Origin: Anadara kagoshimensis
Lineage: Eukaryota; Mollusca; Bivalvia; Arcoida; Arcidae
DNA: 64,000 nt
Direction of reading: 5' to 3'
NCBI GenBank assembly: GCA_021292105.1
Contig: CM037871.1
Location: forward strand, 57,434,866 to 57,498,865
Below are positions 35,546 to 46,841 of the stretch, piece after piece; the first letter of the stretch is position 1; every line of letters begins with the position of its first letter. A program made the position numbers and the translations under genes. The notes under the pieces were generated by a model. The model worked only from the letters and a program-made list of their open reading frames with translations, had not been told where the DNA came from and made no database searches.

Positions 35546-35837
35546 AATGGGCGATGGAAATACATTTCTGTTTACGTTGTACAATTAGTAGATGTAGTGT
35601 TATAACAATTATGATCACTTTCACATTAGATAATTCTAGATTACAAAATGTCATATAAGCTTTCCAGGTTGTTTTTACTAGATACTTAAAGGACAATAAC
35701 TTAATGTGACGATATTCAAGTATATTCAAGAACTTCAATTGTACAAGCTCTGCACATTTTTTTGTTGTTGTTATTTTTGCATAAATTTAACTTCTTCTGT
35801 TCTACGTTGCCGGAATTAATATTAGAAAATTATTTAT

Positions 35838-35875
35838 AAACGGCCGTCTAGTGCTGTAAAATTAAAACTGGATAA
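35838..35875 (+). repeat. Small dispersed repeat with CGGCCGTC core
   Basis: It reads CGGCCGTCTAGTGCTGTAAA then ATTAAAACTGG, matching the copies at 12478 (minus) and 22435 (plus). Confidence 0.6.
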
Positions 35876-36064
35876 GTATTCAATCACTAAAAATATATAT
35901 TGAAAATCGAAATTGAATTAAATATTTATTTTTGTGTTTTTACGCACATAAATTAGATTACACATAGAATTCCAGGAAGAAAATTATTTTATTTCGTTAA
36001 ACATTTTAATAGCATATGTACTTTATGCAGTTTCGATATCTGCAAGGTAATGAAATTATGTAAT

Positions 36065-36240
36065 GCAGTCAAACCTGTATATAAGGGTCATCCAAGGGAA
36101 CTAATAAAAGTGGACTTAATAAGCAGGTGACCATCATATCCAGGTCCACATACAGGATAATGACCGATTGAAATACAATTTTACTGGCTTTAAAAGCGAG
36201 TGGCCTTATATAGAGGTGGTATTTAATGCAACGTTGAATG
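36065..36240 (+). repeat. AAACCTG/TATAAAGG repeat
   Basis: It starts GCAGTCAAACCTGTATATAA then GGGTCATCCAAGGGAAC and continues to GTGGCCTTATATAGAGGTGG, colinear with the copy at 26810. Confidence 0.65.
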
Positions 36241-36744
36241 AATAATAACTACATAAAACATCTACATATTTCTAATAATATATCGCATTTATTTTCGAAA
36301 AAAATCTTTTATTTATTTGCTTCAATTTGTTGATAAAATCGGTTACATTATTAACATGTCAGTTCATCTATAACGGTAGACAATACAACTGTTTCCAAAA
36401 CAGCTGAAATGTAGCCAATATGGATACGGAAACAAACAGCTTAGTACATGTTTTCATATAAACAAATATTAAAAGGACGCAAAAGAACGCTAAAATGACT
36501 CAAACGGGTTTCGCCCGTATTATGTAGCTGACAAAAACCTAGGAACGCCAAGAACAAACAAACAAATAAGTGATGAAACACAAGATAAAGGTACAGTCAC
36601 CAAGTTTATTGCAGGATAAAACAGACACTATTACCATGGTGCTGGCAGAAGAGGGTCGAAAATCATTATTCGTTCTTCGACAAAAAAATCAAAAACAAAA
36701 AATATTTATTTAATTCATGATACTATGCTGTCTTTGATTGATAC

Positions 36745-37345
36745 ATCTCTAGTGTGTTATGTTATGCTTGTGAAATATGGGATGGTAACAAAGCAACTGC
36801 TATTGAAAAGGTTCAGTTAGATTTTTGCAAACGTCTACTTGGTGTTAAAAATACAACTATGAATAATACTATATATTGTAAATTGGGCAGAGTATCATTG
36901 TATATCAGTAGAAAAATACACATGTTTAAGTACAGCTGGTTAAAACTTTTGCAAATTTATAATTGTATCTTATAAAATTCTTATTTATATTCATTACATT
37001 TATGTACTGTTGCTCCTTCTTGTAAAAACAATTGGGTCTTAGTTTGCATGACTTCTGGCATCTACAGACCAGTTAAGACTACAAACATACTTATATTTTA
37101 ATTAAACAACGTGTACTCGATCAGTTTAAGCAAGACCTTTTTTTCACAAATACAGGTTATATTTTTTAAGTACTTGGTTGACAATTTTTGTTTACAAACA
37201 TATCTGTAGAAACCAATACCACCTCAATATAAAGTATTTTTGTCTAAAATTCGTCTCCCATCGCATCAACTAGCGATAGAAACTGGTAGATAAAAAACAG
37301 TAGAAAAAACATAAATCGTTTCTGTTTTAATTGTTCAAATCACAT
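36745..37345 (+). pseudogene. LINE reverse transcriptase 3' fragment, dead
   Basis: An open stretch at 36754-36975 encodes CYACEIWDG, EKVQLDFCKRLLGVK, YCKLGRVSLYISRKIHMFKY and WLKLL, the region after the catalytic core in invertebrate LINE polyproteins. At about 37245 a second piece reads KIRLPSHQLAIETGR, which belongs further towards the C-terminus. Stops and gaps separate them and no catalytic motif remains. It is a 5'-truncated, decayed LINE of a family different from the element at 14.4-20.1 kb. Confidence 0.7.
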
Positions 37346-37420
37346 ATAGGATTAGTTTCACTTTGTTTTACAATGTCCTCTTTATGCTTGTTATAGAGTG
37401 AAATACATACATATTATATA

Positions 37421-37566
37421 CACAGTGGGTGTGTACGACCCACAGTATCAGGTCGAGTCCTTTTTTCGTAGCCGCATCACTACGAGTTGCGCTTGCGCGA
37501 CGAGTAGTGATACAGCTACGACAAAAGGACAAGACCTGATACGAAGGGTTGTACATACACACTGTG
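37421..37566. mobile_element. Palindromic MITE, 146 bp, TA flanks
   Basis: Nearly the whole element is one hairpin. The left side reads CACAGTGGGTGTGTACGACC, CAGTATCAGGTC, TCCTTTTTTCGTAGCCGCAT and CACTACGAGTTGCGC, and the right side is its inverted copy ending GTACATACACACTGTG. TA flanks both ends. It is non-coding and fits a Tc1/mariner-type MITE. Confidence 0.78.
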
Positions 37567-37569
37567 TAT

Positions 37570-40300
37570 GATATTTTGATCTAACATTTTCAATTAGGTT
37601 ATTTAAAATGATAAAATACAATACTTTATGTGAATAAAATACATTTTACCACAGAAAACCACTGAACTCTATTATGACATGTTCTGTAGTAATGGCGTCA
37701 TTGTTTCCATTTGACAAATCGGAGATTCTCCAATGACGTAACAATGAAAAATGCACGTGAACTTTACCGCCAATGTCGTATCGCCACACTGTCGTATCAC
37801 CACAGTGTGGTGATACAAGATTCTGTATCATACGTGTTCGATAAAACTTGTATTTCGTCAAATCAGATAGAAAAAACTAGTCTAATGTTAGATAAATAAA
37901 AGCATACTACTGTAAAAACCAAGCACATACAAGCTTGTACAATTACTGGGTGTCTAAAATGTTAAAGAATTATGTAATTTGGGAAATGTTTTGAAAACAG
38001 CTTTTTTATACGCTCTAAATATGTGCAGTAACTCATATATATTACTTGGTTCATTCTCCATTATTATATTTACTTCTACTTCAAAACACATTTATTTGTC
38101 ACTGTTTTATCACCACATACTGTATTATAGGGTTATTGAACTGATATTGTGATATCGCGACCGGCGCGTGCATAACGTAAACAATACATGACGTCACGTC
38201 AATCCATAGCAACTACCGTCATGGACATGTGATAACGTAGTCCAGCATCATAGCTGTTACGTTTAGTGGTCTAACATAAGTCGTTATTTATCAGGCAGGA
38301 ATTTAAAATAAAAAGGATCAGTAGTCATCTACTGTAGAATGAATGTGCCGCTTGTAAATAAAAATGTGAGTAACATGCAATATTTAGTTTGAATGAAATA
38401 ACTACGTCAGTTATACAGTTACCAGTTACTTATCAGTCCAATGCTGAAATAATGTTGAAGTTCCCATGTAATGGGCCTGGCGGTTTCGGTGTGCTAGCTA
38501 ATAAAACGACCGGAAACAATCAACATTCGTTCCCTTCATGTACGTGGATGTACATTAATCCTTAAAGATTAATTTTTAAAAATGCAGCCAATAGCCGAAA
38601 CAAGTTTTGGATTCGACGTAAAACAACTTTTAATCAACCGCATTTAATCATTATTAAACACGTCCTTGTGATTTTTTAACTTAAATGTGTGTGTTTTAAT
38701 TTGATTTTCTTAGAATTTTCTAGATTTAAACAAGAAATTTAATTTTATTTCTGATACAAATTTAATCATTTTGTCTAGATATGTTTCTTTCTGTGTAGCA
38801 TTAGGATTATATTACATCTAACGACGTGATTTAAACTTTAATCATAATTGACATCAACTTGTATAGCTTTTAATATTATTTTTGTTTTTTCTGCTATCGT
38901 CGAATTAAACTTGATACCCATAAACAATATGATTCTCTTCTTTTTAAATCTGCTGCATATTATATTTTTATTTTGATACTATATACAAGATAGTCAAAGA
39001 AAAATAATTGTAATCTAATTAGACTTTCAATTATTTTAAGAAAGTCTTAAAGTTTAAAATGAAGTGGACGATATAAAAAAATGGACGTAAAAATATACCA
39101 ACTGGATATTTTCTCAATATGAACCTCAACGTTTTATTGAATTGTCCATTTCAATGTGTTAATTTTTAGACAGCTGGTTGTGCAACGCGGTTCTAATAAG
39201 TATATGAATTTTTCCAATGCGATAAAATAGGGAATTTTTTACCATCAGTGACACTTGCTTCCGACAGTTTGTTTTCATAAATGGTATATTGTTTCGTTTG
39301 CACTGTGTTTTCCTTATTATCCTCAGTCGTTTGAGAGCGTTGACATTCATATCGGATACGAATGATTTTGGTCACATGACTCCGCATAGCACTAATCATG
39401 ACAAATCCTGGAACTATAATATCCAAATTAAACAAAGAAATGACTACAATTTTTTGATGATCTTACACAGATAATGTTTAAATAAAACAGGGAAATGTGC
39501 AACTGAAAACATATACTTGGCAGCAGCCAACGGAACCAAAAACACAAAAAATGACAGAATGACGCAAAATGCATCAGTTTCAGAAATTTACTACATTAAA
39601 ATATTCAGGCTAGTTTGAAATAAAACAAATCAACAGTCTTAGAATTGTTTTTATTGAAACGGCATTTTATGTCTCACCAGTAATTGTTTTAAACCACATT
39701 TATAGAATTTTGGTGTTTATATACATGTACATTAAATATTAAGGGGGTGTTGCTTTTGTATGTTTAAATACCACAGTTATTTTACATAGACAACTATATA
39801 TCGTATTGTATATACACTATAAAGCATTGCCTTCATCAGCGCGTGTTTTGGTGGTATACATTACAAGGAAATAAGACCTTTTAACCTGTATTAATATAAT
39901 TTATAATATTCGCTTGCAATCCAAATATATCATATTTTGTTGCATTGAAAAGTGATATTTTAGAAGTTTTTCCTGGTACAGTACAAAACCTTGTTTTTTA
40001 TACTGAGAATTAATTTAATTGATTAGTCTTATTTTAATATAGAATGTTTTACTTAGCTTCAAATGTTTGAATTTCGTGGTATTTTTTATCTTACTAATTA
40101 GATTGTTTGACGCATGGATCTCATATCAAGATCATATAGACATAAATAAAATATATTTGAGATTCTAATGTCAAACCTTATTCTAATGTCATGTCATTTT
40201 TAATCTGGAGAGAGTTTAAGGATTTATGTGGAATGACTCGACTTAAAAGAAATGTTGGCAACAACCAGCGCTACCAAGAACACAACAGAGACAAATTAGC
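37570..40300. other. Gene-free stretch
   Basis: Notable items are a short perfect hairpin GTATCACCAC-AGT-GTGGTGATAC near 37795-37818 and a CpG-bearing block with GATATCGCGACCGGCGCGTG and TGACGTCACGTCA near 38150-38205. No gene is recognised. Confidence 0.45.
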
Positions 40301-40311
40301 ATAACAACCAT

Positions 40312-40905
40312 ACAGATCCATATTCTAATCACAATCCCAAAGCAAAGTAAAAACAAACACACCAATCCATATCCAAATTAAGATCTCAAAGCAAAGTAAA
40401 AACATATCCCAATCACAATCCCAACGCAAAATAAAAACAAACATACCAATCTATATCCAAATCACAATCCCAAAGCAAAAGCAAAAAAAAGAAACCCCCA
40501 AAAAAACAAACAAACAAACAAACATACCAATCCATGACCTAAACACAATCTCAAAGCAAAGTAAAAACAAACATATCAATCCATATCCAAATCACAATCC
40601 CAAAGCAAAGTAAAAACAAACATACCAATCCATATCCAAATCACAATGTCAAAGCAAAGTAAAACAAACATACCAATCCATGTCCAAATCATAATGTCAA
40701 GCAAAGTAAAAACAAACATACTAATCCATGTCCAAATCACAATCTCAAAGCAAAAATAAAACAAACATACCAATCCATGACATACACACAATCTCAAAGC
40801 AATGTAAAAACATACCAATTCATGTCCAAATCACAATCCCAAAGCAGAGTAAAAACAAACATACAAATTCATGTCCAAATCACAATCCCAAAGCAAAGTA
40901 AAAAC
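40312..40905 (-). repeat. Tandem array of foldback-element end, ~12 units
   Basis: About twelve head-to-tail units of roughly 48 bp, each reading CATACCAATCCATGTCCAAA, TCACAATCCCAAAGCAAAG and TAAAAACAAA with small changes. One unit carries a CAAACAAACAAA expansion (40505-40525) and two are shortened. The unit is the outermost segment of the foldback arm, and the last copy runs straight into the arm at 40906. Confidence 0.88.
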
Positions 40906-41165
40906 TGGCAAACACAGGGCAAGCACGTGACCTTCCATCAGGGAAGTGAAACCGGGTACTCCGGAAAGGTAAGCATCTCCTGTTTAGTTTGTTACACTTG
41001 TCTCGTGTGTAATCAAAATGAGCCTGAGAGGAACATGGAATGATAGGACCTTGCCTCATATATATCTAGGGCAAGTTTCGATACAGAGATACCATACACT
41101 TATCAACAATATTGTAATGACGTTTATAAAATGTTTTGAAGCCTGAATGATGAAAAGGCTAAAGT
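40906..41165 (-). repeat. Foldback family arm attached to the tandem array
   Basis: It starts AACTGGCAAACACAGGGCAA, then CAGGGAAGTGAAACCGGGTA, TCTCGTGTGTAATCAAAATG, TATATCTAGGGCAAG and CAACAATATTGTAATGACG. It is an ordinary minus-orientation arm whose outer end has been multiplied. Confidence 0.75.
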
Positions 41166-41439
41166 AGACAAGTCAAGAAAAATAAGTACTTATTGGGGTC
41201 ACTGATTATATAAAACCTGGTTCTGAGGTACCTAGACAGAAATAACGTCACGACGGTTTAAATCATAGACTCTTGAATTCAGATTAATCTGATGCGATGA
41301 AATATATAAATTTTCATTGATATTTTATAATCAACAATTTAATTGATGGATATATATCACACAAAACCTTTTCATATTTAATACAACGTACATTACTTTT
41401 GTGGTTTTGGGGGAGGGGGATATACAAAGAATCGTCAAA

Positions 41440-42040
41440 ACATCTAGCTTACTTGAATGGTCTACAACATGCTAAATAGTTTTCGTCATCCAATAATCTC
41501 AATTTCCCGGTTAGAAACCGAATATTTTAAAACAGATTTTGGATTTCAAAAATTCCATTTTTACAGAGAATTACTCTTACAAAATTTAGAACAAGTAATT
41601 ACAGACTTCCAATAGAAACTGGCCGTTGGACTTATATCAGCTGAAATTTATTTGCAATAAATGTAATGAGGGTAAAATTGGGGATGAATTTCATTTATTT
41701 ATTGAATGCTATAACTTAAGATATCTATAGGTTAAATATATTCATGGTAAATACTGGAAAAAATGCAAATTTTATAATTTTTAGAATTATTTTAAACTAA
41801 AATAAACAGAAACTGTTTAAATAGGTTAGTTTTCTGAAAGAAGCCCTAAGCGAATATTAGTTATCATATTTCCTAAGGTTATATATAAATTATCATCCAA
41901 GACAAAGGTTCTTAACTTAAGATTATGATGTTGTTTGTATATAAAATATATGTGTGTATAGAATTGGACATGCGAAGATTGTATATATGTTTATGTATAA
42001 CCTCTTGTACCATCTCAAGTGAATAAAAAAGTTGAAGTTA
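41440..42040 (+). pseudogene. LINE C-terminal fragment, dead
   Basis: Reading across frames gives RLPIE-like residues, then GRWTYIS, CNKCNEGKIGDEFHFLFEC, the Cys-His motif and following residues typical of the far C-terminus of invertebrate LINE ORF2 proteins. Stops interrupt it. The 3' end near CAAGTGAATAAAAAAGTTG looks like a LINE tail. Confidence 0.6.
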
Positions 42041-42055
42041 TCTAGTATTTCCTTC

Positions 42056-42056
42056 C

Positions 42057-42091
<35 letters not shown>

Positions 42092-42100
42092 TTATTATTA
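42056..42100. repeat. (TTTA)n microsatellite
   Basis: A run of TTTA units followed by a few TTA units. Confidence 0.9.
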
Positions 42101-42104
42101 TTAT

Positions 42105-43070
42105 ACAATATATAACGCAAAGGCACTACTGCTTATCCCACGTGTGTTTTGCAAAAATCAATGCAAGGCCAAACATACAACGCAATAAAAGGTAATAAAA
42201 ACAGTTGGACAAAAAAACGACAAAAATATTGTTAATTCTGATGAAAATACATTAATTTCTACTTAGGGTGGACATTAAAGTTAATGCCTAGTGATGTGGT
42301 GATAGTACCCAACCATGGCAATGACTTTGCAATCATAATGTCCAAATGTCCTGATGCTAGATGAACAGTGAAAAAATCAACATTGCACCTATCAATAACA
42401 CAGCTTCCTCTCTCCCTGTAAGTTTTATTCATTAAAATTAACATGATAATTATTATCATATAATAATAATAATAATTTTTTTAAATACTTATATTATTTC
42501 AGAAAAAATGCCCTGGAAATATGAACCGGTTCAGGAAAATTGTTTAAAAAATTCCAATCTTTTCTTAAAACTTTTAAAAAAATCTTTACCCCTACTTGTG
42601 CTCTTTGTAATGTATTATTCAATATTTCAATTCATACCAGTCCAAAAACTAGCCAAAATCTCCGTCCGAGCAGATGAGGGAAGTGATAGGGTTTTTTATT
42701 CATTTGATTAATGAAACCGAAGCACCTTTCAAGACTATCATGCAAACTAAAGAATGTTTTAAGATATCGAATTGGCAGATTCAAGTTAAGTGAAATCTTA
42801 TTTAAGGAATCATTGTCATATGGCGGCCAAGAATGAATTTTGTAGCTTAGACTTATAATAATAGTTAAAACAAATAACAAAAGAAAGAAAAACAAAATAA
42901 AACGACAACAAGTTGATAATGGATACTTAGTAATAAAATTGATTAGTCCTATTCCGTTGTTGATTCCATGAATTGTGACCATAGTTGAAAATTCCAAAGA
43001 TTATTTGGAGCTTTAGGAAATATTACAATAAGCAATACAGATGAAACCCATTTTGATATCTTCCCACTTA
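42105..43070. other. Gene-free stretch
   Basis: A 121-codon frame on the minus strand (42632-42997) has one hydrophobic segment but no recognisable motif, and its codon use looks like random AT-rich sequence. Nothing else is seen. Confidence 0.4.
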
Positions 43071-43074
43071 GCCT

Positions 43075-43290
43075 AAATATCCAAATCACAATCGCGAAGC
43101 AAAAGGAAAACTTTTAAACTGACAAAATGAGTTACACACGTGAACATGGAAGTGAGACCGGGTGCTCTGGAAGGGCAAGCAACCCCAACCCCTTCCAGCC
43201 AGTCACATCCACCACGCGTAAAAAATCGACACAGAGAACAAAAGGAACGGGACAATGGGGCGCCAAACATGATTTATATACGAATGGACA
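43075..43290 (-). repeat. Foldback family arm, diverged
   Basis: It reads ATATCCAAATCACAATCGCG, AAGTGAGACCGGGTGCTCTG, GAAGGGCAAGCAACC and then a diverged inner part with AAAAGGAACGGGACAATGGG. Confidence 0.65.
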
Positions 43291-43539
43291 ACATAATGAC
43301 AGCGCTTATCAGAAAAAGGCATGTAACTTTGGCTTAAAAACAAAATTGATTGTTGGTTTTCCTTCAAAGCTGATATTAGTCAAAGACAACCGTAAACATA
43401 ATATTGTTTATACAGTTTCTGTTTCCTTGACTTCTAAGGTTTGGATTATAAGATCAGAAAAACATTGGATTTTTTCTAAAATAGCAGAATTGAAAATTGG
43501 TGCAGTTGCCTTTAAATAATGAGTATATCAACACACTAA

Positions 43540-44030
43540 TAGATGTCCCAATCACAATCCAGAAGCAAAGTAAAACATTTGAAACTGACAAGTTAGGTTA
43601 AACACGTGAACTGCCATCACGGTAGTGAGGCTGGGTGCTCCGGAAGGGTAAGCAACTCTTTCTTAGCTAACTACACCCGCCACGTGTTTAACAAACACAT
43701 AGAACTATAGGATGTCAAATATATCCAGAACAATCCTGGATACTGAGACACCAAACTTATCAACAATACTATGATGACTGCCTTAAAACTTTTTGAGAGT
43801 CCTGATAAGTCTGGGCTTGCAATATCCCCTGGTCAGTCAACAATTTATTTGTAAGCAGCGTGCTTCGTTCTATAAAGTTCCCGTAGTGCCAATAGGTTCT
43901 ACATAGCGTTTTAATCGAGAAACAAATACACCATAAGAAAGAGAAGTATGTATATTGCTTTATATTAAAAGGAAAGTTGACAAAAGGAAAATTTAAATCA
44001 TCACGTTTGTCATACAGTTTCAAATGTAGC
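43540..44030 (-). repeat. Foldback family arm, near full length
   Basis: It includes the outer end (AGATGTCCCAATCACAATCC), GACAAGTTAGGTTAAACACG, GGGTGCTCCGGAAGGGTAAG, CAAATATATCCAGAACAATC, GTAAGCAGCGTGCTTCGTTC and the innermost GAAACAAATACACCATAAG and GAAAGTTGACAAA. With the element at 49437 it defines the full arm of about 450 bp. Confidence 0.75.
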
Positions 44031-44099
44031 CTTTTTGGGCGTCAAAATTGAGGTATAAGTCTATATATGAAGCAGAATTTGAGGAATAAGTCGTAATGC

Positions 44100-45390
44100 A
44101 TCATATTAAATTTTACGGCATTTTTCAAACTTTTGAAGATAATGAAATTACATAGGGTTTAAGGTCCTTTATTCTGACCATTTTCGCCCAGCAACGTTCT
44201 TTAGTTTGCTTTCCTGCAAGGTAATGTATTTGCGTTCCAAATAGTCCATCCTTATATTTATACAATAAATATAATTTATTTAACAAAAATGAAAACATAA
44301 TAATAAATAAAATAAAACAGATATTTTCAACATTAACATAAATGATTCAATATTTAGTAAAACGATCTGAAAGTTCACTTGTTTAACTAAATTTTTTATT
44401 GAAAACGGGTGCGCGATATGGGGCCACATATAGGTCAATAAATGATAGAGTGTTCGTGTTAATATATATTTCGTTTTTTATGTTTATGTTTATCTTTTTT
44501 ATGTGTTTTATTCAGTTTAGCTATTTTCTTCGAAAAATATTTCCTTAAAAATATCTTTCAAAAACCAAAGATGTTTTTAGTTAATCAGAAAATTATAATT
44601 GAACGTTAAATTATTGTTAAGTTCATTTGAATTTAGGAGAAATTAATTTTGTAATATTAATGTAACAGTTTGCAAAATTATACCTCACTTATGAAACTTG
44701 AACACGGTTGTGCAGTTTGATGGTTACTGCTAGTTTATGGTATATAAGGTACGTCAAACGCCAGGCCTATTGTCTATGGCCTAATAATGAGAAACTTACG
44801 TTGAAATAAGCTGGATTTCCATGCGGTAATTTCAAACACGAAGCACACTTTAAATTGATTACCTCGTTCTCTTTTCGCTATTTCTGTGTCTCAACTCCGT
44901 TTATATTTCATGATATTAAAGGTAAAACTAAAGACATAATATTAGATAAAACATCGAAGGAACTTAACCAAACCATGTTGTTACAAAAGTAGCAATGACC
45001 ATAATATTTGTGATTTCAAAATTTAATAGCCTTAGCAATAATTTACTAGAAAAGATGAGAAAATGTTTTATCCTAGGCTATATTTCAAGTAAAGTGCTCG
45101 TATGCTTATTGGCCATGGTTGGAATCCAATAAAATCTGCATTTGAAACGGGAAACATTTTATTTTTTTCTTACACTTAGGTACACTTAAGAAAACGTTTA
45201 AGCGTTTCTGTAAGTAAACGAATAATATAGTGATAAGCAATATACTATGAACAATTTGTTAATCGAGATAACTGTATTATTATTATTTCGTATGGTCCTA
45301 CGTCCTTCTCAAGAAATGTATTAGTATTTTTATTGCACAAAAGTGAGATTAAATGAAAAATATATTTTCTAAATTTTTATGCGTATCATA
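44100..45390. other. Gene-free stretch
   Basis: No gene, RNA or clear repeat is recognised before the pogo/Tigger element. Confidence 0.4.
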
Positions 45391-45861
45391 TATCCTCGAC
45401 CGTCCATGATTCGAGACCCTAATAGAAAACGAACAAAATTTGCTAATGCAACAAGAATGTGAGAGCTGAAAAATAAACAACTGACTTTTTCTGGATAGTT
45501 TCATAGTAAATACCTAAATTTTGTCTTTAATTACCGTTCGGAATGCATGAAATCGTCACTGTTTGTGGTGTAACTACACTTCGTCCGCCATCTTGGATGA
45601 CGTCCTTATTTCGAGGGAAACACAAAACATAGGCCAAGCATATTGTGGTATTCGTTTCTCACACTTTAATTATACACACTGACTAGAATAACGACATATT
45701 TATCTTTAAACCGTTAATTCTCATTTTTAACAAGTATTTGATGCAAAATTATTAAAAAAAAATACAATAAAGTTTATGACTTAACATTTAAATAACAAAA
45801 TGATACATGTACATTACTTAAAAAGTTGATAAATATTTGACCCAAGGGCATAATACAACAT

Positions 45862-46487
45862 CTATTCCTCAACAGGGAGACAGTGTGGGCAAAAGAATTT
45901 GTCCCCCCTCCTTACAACCCTTGTTTTGCAACAGTATATCAAGTGTGTCCAGTGTTTGCATGGGGTACCATTGGCATCACCATCACATTGTGCCCACTTT
46001 GTGAAAATTACGGACACACTTTTCGATACCTCCTCAGGTGTAAACCTTTTACACACACAACACTTTTCATCTTCCCTAATTTCATCACTTTCATCACTGT
46101 CATCAGAACTGTCAACAGCTAGATTTATATGGGAAGGGCCTGGCTGGGGTGAATTTGAACAAATTTTAGTAGAAGCATTCTGCAATTTTTGTGTCTTTTT
46201 TGATTTAGATAACTTGTTTGTGTTTGATTTATTGCATGCTTTGCTTGGTTTTTTCTTTTCATTTATATAATCTGATAATTTATTTGATATTTCATCAGAT
46301 GTAATTTCCTTTCCAGAAACTATTTTGTATACAGTTTTTCTTGGTTTTTTTGTTCCTTGACTTTTCACTTTTATTAGTTGTTCTTCCCTCTCTTTGAACA
46401 ATGTTATGCATGCATTAGATGAACTATTGTCAGATTCAAATGGTCTCTTCAGACTGGCTTCCTCAGCTGCAGGTAATTCTTCACCAC
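45862..46487 (-). CDS. Pogo/Tigger transposase, exon 3: acidic linker and PHD-like zinc finger
   Basis: The acceptor AATTAATTTCAG (46488) joins in phase 1 to exon 2 and gives VEGGEELPAAEE. A basic Lys/Ser-rich stretch (KKPRKTVYK, KPSKACNK, KLSKSKKTQK) may serve nuclear import. An acidic Ser/Asp run (DSSDDSDESDE) follows. The C-terminus has CCVCKRFTPEE, KWAQCD, CKHWTHLIYCC and FFCPHC, a Cys4-His-Cys3 order as in PHD fingers. Total coding length over the three exons is 1869 nt, 622 residues plus stop, with no interruption. Many invertebrate pogo-like proteins carry a PHD-like tail, but its function is not known to me. It could also be read as a separate gene, but phase and spacing favour one protein. 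Confidence 0.8.
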
Positions 46488-46802
46488 CTGAAATTAATTT
46501 TGATGTTTGAATAGTTATTAAAACTACCATTTATTATGTGTTTTTTTTATTTATATTTGATTTCTTTTTCTTTTTCAACATTTTAGAGTTATATATTCAT
46601 TTGAATGTTGAAAACATACATGAAAGTATATCACAATACTTTATTTGACATCATTAGGATTTATTAATAAACTTATTTTGATTATTTGCTGTTAAAAGTT
46701 TTATTATCATTTTTGTAGCTTTTTGTCAGAAATTGTTACTGGAATGTTGTTGATTTTCTAATGGCACTCTGGGTTTTTTTCTCTACCATTTAAAGTTACC
46801 AT

Positions 46803-46828
46803 CTTGATATAAGTGAAATAATCTTGAC
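46803..46828 (+). repeat. 26-bp match to SINE family A 3' end
   Basis: CTTGATATAAGTGAAATAAT then CTTGAC in the second intron of the transposase matches the conserved 3' end of SINE family A with one or two differences. No other SINE sequence is attached. Confidence 0.5.
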
Positions 46829-46841
46829 AACTTATAAATAC

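Noticed and set aside
40312..40905. CRISPR-like regular repeats
   Set aside because: The units are head to tail with no unique spacers, and the sequence is eukaryotic. It is a tandem array from a transposon end.
42632..42997. A 121-codon frame on the minus strand with a hydrophobic segment
   Set aside because: Composition looks like random AT-rich sequence; there are no motifs, splice partners or neighbours to support a gene.
43127..43519. A 130-codon frame
   Set aside because: Its first half lies in a foldback arm and its second half has no recognisable content.
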